Origin: JAUQQI01 sp042408785
GTDB lineage: Bacteria; Chloroflexota; Dehalococcoidia; JAUQQI01
Length of the DNA stretch: 32,803 nucleotides
Assembly: GCA_042408785.1 (NCBI GenBank)
Contig: JBHOQU010000092.1
Span: 1-32,803 of the forward strand
Direction of reading: 5' to 3'
A program made the position numbers and the translations under genes. Positions 7,286 through 15,225 of the stretch are shown here, in pieces. How positions within the stretch are numbered: position 1 is the first letter of the stretch; every line of letters starts with the position of its first letter. The notes below the pieces were generated by a model. That model worked only from the letters and a program-made list of their open reading frames with translations. It ran no database searches and had not been told where the DNA came from.

Positions 7286-8353
7286 CTAGCGCAGGTTCTG
7301 GGAGCGCCGCAGGAAGGGCGGGATATCCAGGTCGTCGGCAGCCTCGGCCGGCAGGCGGCCCGGAAAGGTGCGGATCCGGTCGGTCTGGGGCTTGGCCTGG
7401 GCCATGTCGAAGCCGGTGGCGATGAGGGTGATCCGGACCTCGTTGCTCACCTTCGGGTCGATGACTACCCCGAAGATAATGTTGGCGTCAGGGTCGACGG
7501 CTTTGGAGATCACCTCCTGGGCCTCGTGGACCTCCTGGAGGGAGAGGTCGGGGCCGGCGGTGATGTTGAAGAGGACGCCCCGGGCGCCGCTGATGGAGAC
7601 GTCCAGCAGGGGGCTAGAAATGGCGGCCCGGGCGGCGTCGACGGCCCGGGTTTCGCCGGTTCCCCGGCCGATGGCCATCAGGGCGGCCCCGCCGATGCTC
7701 ATAACCGCCTTGACGTCGGCAAAGTCCAGATTTATGAGCCCGGGGACGGTGATGAGCTCAGCGATGCCCTGAATCCCCTGGCGCAGAACGTCATCCGCCA
7801 GCTTGAACGCCTCCAGAAGGGTGAGCTTCTTGTCGGCCAGGCTTAGCAGGCGGTCGTTGGGAATGACGATCAGGGTGTCTACGTTCTGCTTGAGCCGCTC
7901 GATCCCCTGCTCCGCCACCATCCGCCGGCGGCTGCCCTCGGTGCTGAAGGGCTTCGTCACCACCCCGACCGTTAGGGCCCCTACCTCCCGGGCCAGGGCC
8001 GCCACCACGGGCGCCCCGCCGGTCCCCGTGCCCCCGCCCATCCCGGCGGTGACGAAGACCATGTCGGCCCCCTCCAGGGCGGCCCGAATCTCCTCCCGGT
8101 TCTCCTCCGCCGCCCGCTGACCGATCTCCGGGTCGCCCCCGGCCCCCAGCCCCCGGGTTATCTTGTCGCCGACCCGGATTCGGATGGGGGCCTGGCAGCG
8201 GGCCAGCTGCTGGGCGTCGGTGTTTACGGCAATGTAGTCAACGCCTTTGATTCCCTCCTCAAGCATTCGGTCGATGGCGTTGTTTCCGGCTCCCCCAACC
8301 CCGACCACCTTGATGTTGGCCACATTCTCGGCCGGTAGGTTCTGGCTCCGCAT
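7286..8353 (-). CDS. ftsZ: Cell division protein FtsZ
   Basis: Tubulin-like GTPase that polymerises into the Z ring and scaffolds the divisome. It has 355 residues. Visible features are VGGAGNNAIDRM near 18, the tubulin signature GGGTGTGGAP near 105, PNDRLLSL, and a C-terminal peptide DDLDIPPFLRR that matches the conserved FtsA/SepF-binding tail. The linker is short. ATG 8353 is preceded by AAGGAGGG at good spacing. It follows ftsA after a 38-base gap that carries a palindrome, the longest gap in the array, so separate control of ftsZ is plausible. Sporulation genes (spoIIGA, sigE, sigG) that often follow ftsZ in Firmicutes are not here; an M20 deacylase follows after three bases. Confidence 0.98.
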   Translation of the reverse strand: MRSQNLPAENVANIKVVGVGGAGNNAIDRMLEEGIKGVDYIAVNTDAQQLARCQAPIRIRVGDKITRGLGAGGDPEIGQRAAEENREEIRAALEGADMVFVTAGMGGGTGTGGAPVVAALAREVGALTVGVVTKPFSTEGSRRRMVAEQGIERLKQNVDTLIVIPNDRLLSLADKKLTLLEAFKLADDVLRQGIQGIAELITVPGLINLDFADVKAVMSIGGAALMAIGRGTGETRAVDAARAAISSPLLDVSISGARGVLFNITAGPDLSLQEVHEAQEVISKAVDPDANIIFGVVIDPKVSNEVRITLIATGFDMAQAKPQTDRIRTFPGRLPAEAADDLDIPPFLRRSQNLR

Positions 8354-8365
8354 TCGACCCTCCTT

Positions 8366-8392
8366 ACCCGTCTGTAAAATTTACACCCGTCT
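8366..8392 (-). promoter_or_regulatory. Palindrome and flanking direct repeat in the ftsA-ftsZ gap
   Basis: TGTAAAATTTACA at 8373-8385 is a perfect palindrome about a central A. On the plus strand it is framed by two copies of ACCCGTCT, at 8366-8373 and 8385-8392. The element lies just upstream of the ftsZ ribosome binding site AAGGAGGG. It could be an operator, a small hairpin in the mRNA, or a processing site controlling the FtsZ:FtsA ratio. No -10/-35 pair is clear. Confidence 0.4.
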
Positions 8393-9630
8393 TATTGTGG
8401 CAGAAATTCCCTCAACCAGTCGAGAACCCGGCTGAAAAACCCCCGGCCCCGGGGCCGGGCCCTCCGGCTCGGCCGACCCCCATCCCCGTATTTTACGGCC
8501 CAGAGAAGGAGGCCGATAGACGTAGCGAAGGCCGGGTCGCCGACCTTATCCACCAACCCCACCGCCCCCGCCGGGTAGCCTACCCGGACCGGAACCTGCA
8601 GGTACTGCCGGGCCAGCTCGTCGATGCCGGCAAGTTTGGCTGACCCGCCGGTGAGCACCATGCCGGCCGGCAGAAGCCTTTCTTTACCGGCCCGCTCCAC
8701 CTCCCGCTGAACCAGGCTGAAAATCTCCACCAGCCGGTCCTGCAAGATTTCGCTGATCCGACGCCGGGACACGGGACGTGGGGATGAGGAGCCGAAGGTC
8801 TGGACCTGAACCGTGTCGTCGATGGGGATCTCCTGGGGCAGGGCATAGCCGTAAAGCTGCTTTATCTCCTCGGCCACGGCGTAGGGAGCCTGCAGGCCGA
8901 TGGCCAGGTCCCGGGTCAGCTGATAGCCCCCGACGGGGATGCTGGCGCTGTGCCAGACGGCCCCGTCGGCGTAGATGGCCACGTCGGTGGTTCCGCCCCC
9001 GATATCGGCCAAAACCACCCCGATCTCCCGCTCCTCCTCGGAAAGGACCGCCTCCCCCGAGGCCAGGGGCTCGAGCACCAGCTCGTCGATTTCGATCCCG
9101 AGCTGCTGGAAGCACTGGGTAAGGTTGTGGATGGCCGTGGCCGCCCCGGTGACGATGTGGGCCTCCACTTCCAGCCTCAGGCCGCTCATCCCGATGGGGT
9201 TTCGCACCCCGTCCTGACCGTCCACCACGTAGCCCCGGGGGATGATGTGGAGGATCTCCCGATTGCTGGGAATGCTGACCGTCCGGGCCGAATCGATGGC
9301 CCGGCTCACATCCTCGGCCGTGATCACCCGGTTCGGGTGGCTGATGGCCACGATCCCCTTGTTGTTGATGGACTCGATGTGGCTTCCGGCGATGCCCACC
9401 ACCGCCCGACCGATGCGGTGGCCCGACGCCCGCTCGGCCTGGTCGACGGACGCCTGGATGGACTCGACGGCCTCCTCGATGTTCACCACCATACCCCGGC
9501 GCAGGCCCCGGGAGCCGGCAATACCTACACCGAGGACCTCCACCTGCTCGTCCGGAAGGAGGCGGGCGACCAGGGTGCAGATCTTAGTAGTCCCGACGTC
9601 GACGGCCGAAATGAACCGCTCTTTCGGCAC
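8392..9630 (-). CDS. ftsA: Cell division protein FtsA
   Basis: Actin-like ATPase that tethers FtsZ to the membrane and recruits later divisome proteins. It has 412 residues. The start is the phosphate-1 loop (SAVDVGTTKICTLVA, near 8-22), followed by the SHS2 insertion containing GRAVVGIAGSHIESIN, phosphate-2 ADIGGGTTDVAIY near 209, and the adenosine motif LTGGSAKLAGI near 328. The last residues, GFFSRVLDWLREFLPQ, form the amphipathic membrane-targeting helix after an Arg-rich linker. The start is GTG 9630 with GGAG about eight bases upstream; it shares one base with the sbp stop. Confidence 0.97.
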   Translation of the reverse strand: MPKERFISAVDVGTTKICTLVARLLPDEQVEVLGVGIAGSRGLRRGMVVNIEEAVESIQASVDQAERASGHRIGRAVVGIAGSHIESINNKGIVAISHPNRVITAEDVSRAIDSARTVSIPSNREILHIIPRGYVVDGQDGVRNPIGMSGLRLEVEAHIVTGAATAIHNLTQCFQQLGIEIDELVLEPLASGEAVLSEEEREIGVVLADIGGGTTDVAIYADGAVWHSASIPVGGYQLTRDLAIGLQAPYAVAEEIKQLYGYALPQEIPIDDTVQVQTFGSSSPRPVSRRRISEILQDRLVEIFSLVQREVERAGKERLLPAGMVLTGGSAKLAGIDELARQYLQVPVRVGYPAGAVGLVDKVGDPAFATSIGLLLWAVKYGDGGRPSRRARPRGRGFFSRVLDWLREFLPQ

Positions 9631-9992
9631 TAAGTTTCTCCAGACGACCTGTTTTCGATAAACAGTTTGCGCCTGATAACCGCAATGTTGTTAAATATTC
9701 TGACCCCAAAGGCCACGATGGCCGCCAAGTAAAGCTCAACCCCGAGGCGGTCAGCCAGGAAGGTGAGCAGGGCGGCCATCAGCGTATTGCCCAGGAACCC
9801 GGAGACGAAAACCCGGTTGTCGAACACCCCTTCCAGGTCCGCCCGCCAGCCTCCCAGAAGGGAATCCAGGCCCGCCAGGATTCCCACGGCGATGTAGCGG
9901 GCATACTGGGGCGGTACCGCAAGCCCGGCCAGGCTTCCGGCCAGCAGGCCCAGGCCGATGCCCAAAAAGGCAACCCAAACCGCGCCCTTCAC
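9630..9992 (-). CDS. sbp: Small basic protein, DUF1290 family
   Basis: A 120-residue membrane protein with three to four hydrophobic segments (VAFLGIGLGLLAGSLAGL; ARYIAVGILAGLDSLLGG; FVSGFLGNTLMAALLTFLA) and a basic C-terminus with NNIAVIRRKL. It matches the DUF1290/Sbp family found near ftsQ-ftsA-ftsZ in Firmicutes and Actinobacteria. Its molecular role is not established. The DUF881 (YlxW/YlxX) partners that usually flank it are missing. GTG 9992 overlaps the ftsQ stop by four bases (GTGA). Confidence 0.9.
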   Translation of the reverse strand: MKGAVWVAFLGIGLGLLAGSLAGLAVPPQYARYIAVGILAGLDSLLGGWRADLEGVFDNRVFVSGFLGNTLMAALLTFLADRLGVELYLAAIVAFGVRIFNNIAVIRRKLFIENRSSGET

Positions 9993-10726
9993 CGGCGTAA
10001 AACGCCAAATCGGTCCCCCCGCAGGTCCACAACCCGCGCCGAGGGCTCCCGGGCCAGGACCTCCCGCAGGATGGCCACCCGCCGTTCCATACCTTCCCCC
10101 TGGCCCAGGCGCCAGACCTGGCCGGTGGGGCTTGTCACCACGAACCCATCCACGGCCGAGTACTCAACCCTGGCCGGCCGCACCCCAACCTGCTCCGGCA
10201 GCGTCTGCCAGAGCCAGACGGCCCACCGGACCGTGTCGGGGTCCAGCCGGGCGGCCGCCGGGTCGTTGTTGCCCCCATCAACCAGCCGCGGCAGGCCGGT
10301 TTCTCCCCGCACCGCCCGGTAGACCACCCCCTCCTCATCCACCAGAAATGACTGGGCGGCCCGCTGCCAGACCAGGACCGGCCGGCGCTCCTCGGCCTCG
10401 ACCCGCACCCTGTTCGGCAACACTCTTGTAATTTTAACTGATTTTATGTCGGGGAAGCGCGCCAGGAGGGAATTTTCAAGGTGGGGCCGGTCGAAGTCGA
10501 GCATCGGCTTCCCCTCCAGGGCCAGCGCCGCCCGCACCTGTTCCGCCAGCTGTGGGTCTAGCCCCTCCACCTCCACCGCGGCTACTACCCACCGGGGGTA
10601 GAAGGCAAAAACGGCGGCAATGAGCAGGGGAATCGGCAGGAACCACCGGACGACCTGCCAGACCCGGCCCAGTGGGCGGGGTCGGCGGCTGGCACCCCGG
10701 CGCCTCAATCGGGGTCGGTTCGACAC
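9989..10726 (-). CDS. ftsQ: Cell division protein FtsQ/DivIB
   Basis: Bitopic membrane divisome protein of 245 residues. It has a short basic cytoplasmic tail (RPRLRRRGASRRPRP), one transmembrane helix (about 31-48, WFLPIPLLIAAVFAFY), then a POTRA domain opening VVAAVEVEGLDPQLAEQV and the FtsQ domain with FPDIKSVKITRVLPNRVRVEAEERRP. In the family it links FtsL/FtsB to the ring. GTG 10726 has AGGAG eight bases upstream and overlaps ddl by 22 bases. A separate divIC/ftsB gene is not in the window. Confidence 0.93.
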   Translation of the reverse strand: MSNRPRLRRRGASRRPRPLGRVWQVVRWFLPIPLLIAAVFAFYPRWVVAAVEVEGLDPQLAEQVRAALALEGKPMLDFDRPHLENSLLARFPDIKSVKITRVLPNRVRVEAEERRPVLVWQRAAQSFLVDEEGVVYRAVRGETGLPRLVDGGNNDPAAARLDPDTVRWAVWLWQTLPEQVGVRPARVEYSAVDGFVVTSPTGQVWRLGQGEGMERRVAILREVLAREPSARVVDLRGDRFGVLRR

Positions 10727-11817
10727 CGACGGCGCTCCTGGTGTCGCTCAATGGCGAGCTGAATTAACCGGTCCACCAGCTCCGAGAAGCTGAGGCCCGC
10801 CTGCTCCCACAGCTTCGGGTACATGCTTACGGGGGTGAAGCCCGGAATGGTATTCACTTCGTTAATATAAAGGCGGCCCGAGTCCCGGCAGTAGAAGAAG
10901 TCCACCCGGGCCATTCCGGCCAGGTCCAGGGCCTTGAAGGCCGCCACTGCCAGGCGTCGGACCTCCTCGGCCACCTCGGGGGGAATCGGGGCCGGGATGA
11001 GCAGTTGCGTGCGCTCGTCCCGGTACTTGGCCTCGTAGTCGTAAAACTCCCGGGCCGGCACCACCTCCCCCACCCCCGAAGCCACCGGGTCGTCGTTACC
11101 CAGGACGCTGCACTCCAGCTCCCGGGCGTTCACGGCCCGCTCCACCAGCACCTTCCGGTCGTACCGGGCAGCCTGCTCCACGGCCGGCCCCAGCTCCTCC
11201 CAGCGGGTCACCTTGCTAACCCCCACCGAGGAGCCCAGGTTAGCTGGCTTGACGAAGCAGGGCAAGCCGATTTCGGCCCGGACCCGGGCCGCGACCCCGT
11301 CTGGGTCGCGGCGGAAGTCCCGGGCCAGGAAGTAGGTGTGGGGAACCACCGGCAGGCCGCGGGCGACAAAGACGGCCTTCATCAGGACCTTATCCATCCC
11401 CAGGGCCGACCCCAGGACCGGCGCCCCCACGTAGGGAATCCCGGCCAGCTCCAGGAGCCCCTGGACCGTACCGTCCTCTCCGAAGGGCCCGTGGAGCACG
11501 GGAAAGGCCACGTCCACATCCAGGGAGGCGTTTTCGGCCCAGGGGGCCAGGCCCACCGGGCCTGCCAGAACGGGCAGACCGGGCTCCTCGGCCACCTCCT
11601 CCGCGGCGGCCGTCAGGGCTGCCTCCGGTCCCCCATCCAGGGCGGCCCAGGCCGCGGCCGGCCGCAAGACCCACCGGCCGTCCCGGGCGATGTAGACCGG
11701 CCGCACCTCGTAGCGGGCAGGGTCTAACGCCCTGACGACAGCCCGGGCCGAGACGATGGAGACCTCGTGTTCGGCCGAGCGTCCGCCGAAGAGCACCAGA
11801 ACCCTCACCTTGCCCAT
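10705..11817 (-). CDS. ddl: D-alanine--D-alanine ligase
   Basis: ATP-grasp ligase that makes D-Ala-D-Ala for MurF. It has 370 residues from ATG 11817. Key sequences are VLFGGRSAEHEVSIVSA near the start, LHGPFGEDGTVQGLLELAGIPYVG, the ATP-grasp LPCFVKPANLGSSVGVSK, EFYDYEAKY with the Tyr typical of D-Ala-D-Ala rather than D-Ala-D-Lac ligases, and C-terminal YINEVNTIPGFTPVSMYP with metal ligands. I chose ATG 11817 over GTG 11832 because GGAGGT sits seven bases upstream and the gene then begins one base after the murB stop. The EFYDYEAKY loop suggests ordinary, vancomycin-sensitive precursors. Confidence 0.97.
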   Translation of the reverse strand: MGKVRVLVLFGGRSAEHEVSIVSARAVVRALDPARYEVRPVYIARDGRWVLRPAAAWAALDGGPEAALTAAAEEVAEEPGLPVLAGPVGLAPWAENASLDVDVAFPVLHGPFGEDGTVQGLLELAGIPYVGAPVLGSALGMDKVLMKAVFVARGLPVVPHTYFLARDFRRDPDGVAARVRAEIGLPCFVKPANLGSSVGVSKVTRWEELGPAVEQAARYDRKVLVERAVNARELECSVLGNDDPVASGVGEVVPAREFYDYEAKYRDERTQLLIPAPIPPEVAEEVRRLAVAAFKALDLAGMARVDFFYCRDSGRLYINEVNTIPGFTPVSMYPKLWEQAGLSFSELVDRLIQLAIERHQERRRCRTDPD

Positions 11818-11818
11818 C

Positions 11819-12748
11819 TCATTCACCTCCACCGGGAACTTTCAGGTCCGGGCCCACCAGTTCTACCTCCAGCTCCAGTTCTACCCCGAAACGGGCCTTC
11901 ACCTCCCGCCAACCCAGGCCGATGAGGCCGACCACATCGGCGGCGGTGCCGTCTCCCCGGTTGACGATGAAGTTGGCGTGGACCGGGGAGTACATCGCGC
12001 CCCCGATGCCCACCCCCTTAAGACCTGCCCGCTCCAGCAGCCAGCCGGCCGGCATATCAGGGGCCGGGTTTTTAAAGGTGGAGCCGGCGCTGGGCTCGAA
12101 GGGCTGGGTTTTCCGCCGCTGCTCGGTGGCCGTCCGAAGGCGGGCGGCCGCCTCGGTCGGGTCCGCCCGCCGCAGTCGGAACCAGGCGGCCAGCACCACC
12201 CATCCATCCGCCTCCCCCCGCCGAAAGCAGCTCGTCCGGTATCCCAGCCCCAGCCACTCCGCCGGCCACTCGGCATAGCCGTAGCGGGGGTGGAAGAGCT
12301 CGACCCGTTCCAGGGTATCGGCCGTGGACCCCCCAAAGGCCCCGGCATTGTTCGCCACCGCGCCCCCCACCGTCCCCGGCACCTGAACGGCCCACTCCAG
12401 CCCCGTATAGCCGCGGCCGGCGGTGACCCGGGCCAGCCTGGGCAGGGCCGTCCCCGACAGGGCCCGGACAACGGCCCCCTCCGGGGTTTCCTCCAGGGTA
12501 ACGCCGTCGGTCTGGTTCACGACCACCAGCCCACCAACTCCCCCGTCGGAAACCACCAGGTTGCTTCCCCGGCCGATGACCCGGTAGGACAGTCCCAGCC
12601 GGCAGGCGGCCGTCACCGCCTCTACCAGGTCCGCCACCGTGCGCGCCTTCACCAGGTACTCGGCCGGTCCCCCCACCTGGAGGGTCGTGTGCTTGCGCAG
12701 GGGAACTCCCCGCTGCCAGTTCTTCGGGACGGCGCTGTCAGTGCCCAT
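11819..12748 (-). CDS. murB: UDP-N-acetylenolpyruvoylglucosamine reductase MurB
   Basis: Cytoplasmic FAD enzyme reducing UDP-GlcNAc-enolpyruvate to UDP-MurNAc. It has 309 residues. Features are TTLQVGGPAEYLV near 21, the FAD-binding GRGSNLVVSDGG near 99, WAVQVPGTVGGAVANNAGAFGG near 143, YRTSCFR, the catalytic-Ser region AGSTFKNP near 246, and PVHANFIVN near 279. The lengths and the GSTFKNP arrangement fit type II MurB. ATG 12748 overlaps the end of murC by 11 bases, and ddl starts one base after its stop. murA, the preceding pathway enzyme, is not in the window. Confidence 0.97.
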   Translation of the reverse strand: MGTDSAVPKNWQRGVPLRKHTTLQVGGPAEYLVKARTVADLVEAVTAACRLGLSYRVIGRGSNLVVSDGGVGGLVVVNQTDGVTLEETPEGAVVRALSGTALPRLARVTAGRGYTGLEWAVQVPGTVGGAVANNAGAFGGSTADTLERVELFHPRYGYAEWPAEWLGLGYRTSCFRRGEADGWVVLAAWFRLRRADPTEAAARLRTATEQRRKTQPFEPSAGSTFKNPAPDMPAGWLLERAGLKGVGIGGAMYSPVHANFIVNRGDGTAADVVGLIGLGWREVKARFGVELELEVELVGPDLKVPGGGE

Positions 12749-14132
12749 TACCCTGTTTCTTTACCAGCCGTCGGGCGGCGTCGTCAATATCGCCGGCCCC
12801 CATCACCAGGATCAGGTCATCGGGCCGGACGATGGCCCCCAGAAGCTCCCCCAGCCCGCCCAGGTCGGGCAGGTGATAAGCCCCGCCGGGCAGCCGGGCT
12901 GCCAGGGCCGACCGGAGGGTTTCGGCCGTCGGGTCCCCGGGCCGGTACTCCTCCCGGGCCGGGTAAACCTCGCAGAGCACCAGGGCGTCCACCGTTGCCA
13001 GGGCCTCCACAAACTCGTCGAAGAGGGCCCGGGTTCGGCTGAAGGTGTGGGGCTGGAAAACCCCGACCAGCCGCCGGTCCGGGAAGGCGGCCCGGGCCGC
13101 CTCAACGGTGGCCCGGATTTCGGTGGGATGGTGGGCGTAGTCGGAGAAGACCGGGGCGCCCCGGAAGGCACCCAGCGGCTCGAACCGCCGCCCGACCCCC
13201 CGGAAGGTCCGGAGGACGGCGGACGCCTTGTCGGGGTCGACGCCGCAAATGCGGCCCACGGCCAAGGCGGCCAGCGCGTTGGCCACGTTGTGCCGGCCGG
13301 GCAGGGCCGATTCGGCCCGGATGACCTGCCGGCCGTTGTATTTTACCTCGAAGGTTGCCCCGCCCCCGGGTTGGAGCCGGACGTCCCCGGCCGACCAGAA
13401 CTCCGCAAAGCCGGCCCACTCCCCCAGGCCGTACCCGACAACCCGGAGGTCCGGCCGTTCGGCCCCCAACCGCCGGGCCAGGGGCGAATCCGCCCCCACA
13501 ATCAGGGTTCCCCCGGACGGAAGGTTGCCGACGAAAGCGGCGAAGGCCCGGTAGAGGTCCTCCAGGTCAGCGAAGCAGTCCGGGTGGTCGTACTCGATCG
13601 TGGTGACCACCGCCACCGTCGGCCGCAATCTAAGGAAACTACGGTCATACTCGTCGGCTTCGGCCACCCAGCAGGCCCCCCGGCCTACCCGCACGTTACT
13701 GTCCCAGGCCGGCACGTCGGCGCCCACCAAGCAGGTGGGGTCCAGGCCCCCAGCCTCCAGGAGCAGGCCCACCAGGGCGGTGGTGGTGCTCTTGCCGTGG
13801 GTTCCGGCCACGGCCACCCCGATGCCCCCGGAGAGAAGCTCCCCCAGGGCCTCGGCCCGCTTGCGCACCGGGATTCCCCGCCGGCGGGCGGCCGTGACCT
13901 CCGGGTGATCGGGGGAAATGGCCGCCGAAACCACCAGCAGGTCGCAGTCCGATAGGTGGGCGGGGTCGTGGCCGAGGGATATGCCGACCCCTTCCCGGCC
14001 CAGGCGCTCCAGGGTCGGGCCCGGGGAGCGGTCGCAGCCGGTCACCCGGTAGCCCCGGGCCCGGTAAAGGCGGGCGAGGGCGCTCATCCCGGCCCCACCT
14101 ACCCCCATCAGGTGGATGTGCTCAGCCCCCAG
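12738..14132 (-). CDS. murC: UDP-N-acetylmuramate--L-alanine ligase MurC (probable CTG start)
   Basis: Mur ligase adding L-Ala to UDP-MurNAc. The visible protein has the Rossmann GVGGAGMSALARLY at the N-terminus, GTHGKSTTTALVG (ATP loop), EADEYDRSFL, TTIEYDHPDCF, GRHNVANALAA and the C-terminal FSDYAHHPTEI. The first ATG in frame (14108) would cut off the first beta strand, normally IHxxGxGGxGMS. Upstream in the same frame the codons encode GAEHIHLMGVGG from CTG 14132, which has GGAGGT eight bases before it; no ATG, GTG or TTG is available there. I therefore infer a CTG start, giving 464 residues and an 11-base overlap with murG. The gene identity is certain; the start is inferred. Confidence 0.95.
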   Translation of the reverse strand: MGAEHIHLMGVGGAGMSALARLYRARGYRVTGCDRSPGPTLERLGREGVGISLGHDPAHLSDCDLLVVSAAISPDHPEVTAARRRGIPVRKRAEALGELLSGGIGVAVAGTHGKSTTTALVGLLLEAGGLDPTCLVGADVPAWDSNVRVGRGACWVAEADEYDRSFLRLRPTVAVVTTIEYDHPDCFADLEDLYRAFAAFVGNLPSGGTLIVGADSPLARRLGAERPDLRVVGYGLGEWAGFAEFWSAGDVRLQPGGGATFEVKYNGRQVIRAESALPGRHNVANALAALAVGRICGVDPDKASAVLRTFRGVGRRFEPLGAFRGAPVFSDYAHHPTEIRATVEAARAAFPDRRLVGVFQPHTFSRTRALFDEFVEALATVDALVLCEVYPAREEYRPGDPTAETLRSALAARLPGGAYHLPDLGGLGELLGAIVRPDDLILVMGAGDIDDAARRLVKKQGNGH

Positions 14133-15225
14133 AGTGGACCACCTCCAGCAGGAAGTCGGCCAGGGCCCGGGCTGCGTCCGGGCGATGGAGCCCCCTTAAC
14201 CTTTCGGCCATTTCGGCCCGGCGGTCGGGGTCATCCAGGAGGGCCAGAATCAGGGGAACAAGACAGTCCAGGTCCCGGGGGCGGACGACCACCACCCCGG
14301 CCGTTCGGGCCAGATACTCGGCGTTGGCCCACTGGTCCGAGAAGTCCCCCGGCACCAGGACGGCCGGCCGACCGGCGGCCGGAAGCTCGCCCAGGGTCGA
14401 CGCTCCGGCCCGGCCCACCACCAGGTCAGCGGCCCCGTAGGCCAGCTCCACCTCCTCCAGGTAGGCGATAGGGCGGTAGCGGCCCTGGAGGTGGGGTGGC
14501 AGGGCGGCCCTGACGGCCTCGGCCCGGGGGTAATCCGCCCGGCCGGTGAGGTGAAGCACCTGGGTTAACTCCAGCAGCCGGCCGAGGCCGGCAAAAACCG
14601 CGTCATTCAGGGCCCGGGCCCCCTGACTTCCCCCCATTACCAGGACCACCGGCAGCTCTGCCCCAAGGCCCAGGGCGGCCCGGGCGGCGGCCGGGTCCGC
14701 CCGGCCGATGGCGGGCCGGACCGGGTACCCCACCAGCCGGACCCGCCCGTGTCTTAGACGCCTTAAGGCCGCTTCGTTGGTAACGGCCACGGCCGCGGCC
14801 AGCGGTTTTAAAAAGCGGACGGCCCAGCCGGGGGCCACGTCCAGCGGGAACAGCACCAGGGGTATCCCCAGGGACCGGGCCGCCAGGCCGACCGGGACCC
14901 CGGCGTAGCCCCCGGTGCTCAGAACAACGTCCGCGCCGAATCCTCGCAGGACGGCCCGGGCCCGCAGAAGCCCCCGGACCACGGTGAGGACTCCCGGAAG
15001 CCAGCTTCCCGGCCACCGGCCCCGGAATGGGGCGGCCGGAACCGAGGCGTAGGGAATGCCGGCCCGGGTTACCAGCTCCGGCTCGGGCCCCGCCCCGCTG
15101 CCCACCACCAGAACCCTTTCTACCCGCTCCCCAAGGGCTCCCACCAGCTGGAGGGCCGGGTAGAGGTGGCCGCCGGTCCGGCTTCCCGCGATAACCAGCC
15201 GAATTTTACCCCTTGCCACCTTCAT
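14122..15225 (-). CDS. murG: MurG-like UDP-GlcNAc:lipid I N-acetylglucosaminyltransferase (divergent)
   Basis: GT-B glycosyltransferase that should convert lipid I to lipid II at the inner membrane face. It has 367 residues. Family features are VIAGSRTGGHLYPAL (loop 1, His kept), LSTGGYAGVPVGLAA, VMGGSQGARALNDAV in the hinge region, GRAGASTLGELPAAGRPAVLVP with the conserved Glu, and DQWANAEYL for UDP-GlcNAc. Two signatures differ from usual MurG: GGGTGGH is GSRTGGH, and the HEQNxxPG acceptor-side motif reads FPLDVAPG. Location between ftsW and murC argues strongly for MurG despite this. ATG 15225 overlaps ftsW by 20 bases; GTG 15219 is a possible alternative start. Confidence 0.9.
   Translation of the reverse strand: MKVARGKIRLVIAGSRTGGHLYPALQLVGALGERVERVLVVGSGAGPEPELVTRAGIPYASVPAAPFRGRWPGSWLPGVLTVVRGLLRARAVLRGFGADVVLSTGGYAGVPVGLAARSLGIPLVLFPLDVAPGWAVRFLKPLAAAVAVTNEAALRRLRHGRVRLVGYPVRPAIGRADPAAARAALGLGAELPVVLVMGGSQGARALNDAVFAGLGRLLELTQVLHLTGRADYPRAEAVRAALPPHLQGRYRPIAYLEEVELAYGAADLVVGRAGASTLGELPAAGRPAVLVPGDFSDQWANAEYLARTAGVVVVRPRDLDCLVPLILALLDDPDRRAEMAERLRGLHRPDAARALADFLLEVVHSGG

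Noticed and set aside
5086..7846. Long plus-strand open frames (up to 475 codons) opposite the SDR, M20 and ftsZ genes
   Set aside because: Their translations are Gly/Pro/Arg-rich without domains and lie antisense to genes with clear motifs; high GC leaves few stops in these frames.
11756..13955. Plus-strand frames of 428 and 438 codons opposite ddl, murB and murC
   Set aside because: Same cause: antisense shadows of strongly conserved enzymes, low-complexity composition, no ribosome sites.
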